Source: Opitutia bacterium UBA7441
Lineage (GTDB): Bacteria > Verrucomicrobiota > Verrucomicrobiia > Opitutales > Coraliomargaritaceae
Length of the DNA: 6,586 bases
Direction: 5' to 3'
Assembly: GCA_002480015.1 (NCBI GenBank)
Contig: DLQD01000084.1
Location: 1-6,586 of the forward strand
The notes beneath the pieces were generated by a model. The model did not search any database. It had not been told where the DNA came from and saw only the letters and a list, made by a program, of their open reading frames with translations. The position numbers were made by a program, and so were the translations under genes. Shown here piece after piece: positions 6,271 to 6,586 of this stretch; position 1 is the stretch's first letter; each line of letters begins with the position of its first letter.

Positions 6271-6586
6271 ATGAGTGTGAATCGAATAAATCGCCTGGAG
6301 CTAGCGCTGTTAGGGTGTGCATCACTGCTATTTCTTGGAGGGTGTCAGGCGCCTGAATCAAGTGCGTCCTTTCATTCGGAAGAGGGTCAGCGCTTCCTGG
6401 CTGTTTTAAAGGAATCGGGCTGGGTGGTCGAAGATCTGCAAGGCAAAGTCATTTCGGATGACTTGGTTCAGGTCGAGCGAGTCTGGGACGGCATACGTTG
6501 CCGCGCATCGGTCAAGAATGTAGGGGAGACTCCCTTACGCCCGAAGAGTGTCGTTTTGTTTGAAGTGGCTGAGCACGGGTTTTCGC
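6271..6586 (+). CDS. Lipoprotein, N-terminal 105 residues; possible glycoside hydrolase
   Basis: The reading frame opens at ATG 6271 and runs off the end of the window. The N-terminus is a lipoprotein signal: a short basic start (MSVNRINR), a hydrophobic run, and lipobox LGGC with Cys25 as the lipidation site. LLGC ending at Cys16 is a second but poorer candidate. The mature part begins with a Ser-rich linker, then beta-sandwich-like sequence (GWVVEDLQGKVISDD, IRCRASVKNVGETPLRP, SVVLFEVAEHGFS). The N-V-G-E-T-P-L pattern is reminiscent of the N-terminal beta-domain of GH36-type alpha-galactosidase-like enzymes, but this is recall only and the catalytic region is not visible. It starts 13 bp after the second fucosidase, with a weak GGA at 6263-6265 as ribosome binding site, so the two are probably co-transcribed. 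It would be anchored to the inner or outer membrane facing the periplasm or surface. No function should be assigned beyond lipoprotein. Confidence 0.8.
   Translation, partial: MSVNRINRLELALLGCASLLFLGGCQAPESSASFHSEEGQRFLAVLKESGWVVEDLQGKVISDDLVQVERVWDGIRCRASVKNVGETPLRPKSVVLFEVAEHGFS

Noticed and set aside
6002..6361. Minus-strand 119-codon ORF overlapping the second fucosidase and lipoprotein genes
   Set aside because: It is antisense to two well-supported genes and shows no recognisable domain.

Overview
The window reads as a chromosomal segment of a Gram-negative, probably marine bacterium. My best guess is Verrucomicrobiota (Opitutales/Puniceicoccales-like). The reasons are the style of the lysyl-tRNA synthetase C-terminus, a transposase family common in the Planctomycetes-Verrucomicrobia-Acidobacteria world, mid-range GC, mostly weak ribosome binding sites, and secreted GH29 fucosidases with a lipoprotein. 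This is an inference from remembered families, not a database result. All recognised genes are on the + strand.

Layout. (1) 1-589 is the C-terminal part of lysS, which begins outside the window. (2) 618-794 is a stand-alone tRNA-Asn(GTT) unit with a consensus -35 box, a complete cloverleaf with encoded CCA, and a 12-bp terminator hairpin. (3) 805-1127 holds a small GIY-YIG nuclease gene followed immediately by a 44-nt near-identical copy of the 3' half of the same tRNA. A short D-loop-like match and a 6-bp hairpin sit where the missing part of the tRNA would be. A terminator follows at 1172-1200. (4) About 1211-2626 is a DDE transposase/integrase-core gene with possible 9-11 bp ends (GTGGTTAAC). 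(5) 2396-2924 is non-coding and rich in repeats: six copies of TTTCGATCA/TGATCGAAA and a separate GC-rich hairpin element. (6) 2925-6586 is a carbohydrate-use locus with two secreted GH29 alpha-L-fucosidase-like enzymes and the start of a lipoprotein gene, separated or linked by an 18-bp perfect hairpin (4736-4777) and a 13-bp gap respectively.

How the parts fit. Housekeeping DNA (lysS, tRNA-Asn) gives way at the tRNA to accessory DNA: nuclease cassette, transposase, repeats, then glycan-degradation genes. The two fucosidases differ in length and C-terminal domains, so they probably act on different fucosylated linkages of one glycan outside the cytoplasm. The lipoprotein likely belongs to the same operon as the second enzyme. 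The most unusual part is the GIY-YIG cassette bracketed by tRNA-Asn and its partial copy. It looks like either a very small tRNA-targeting mobile element or the overwriting of a second tandem tRNA-Asn.
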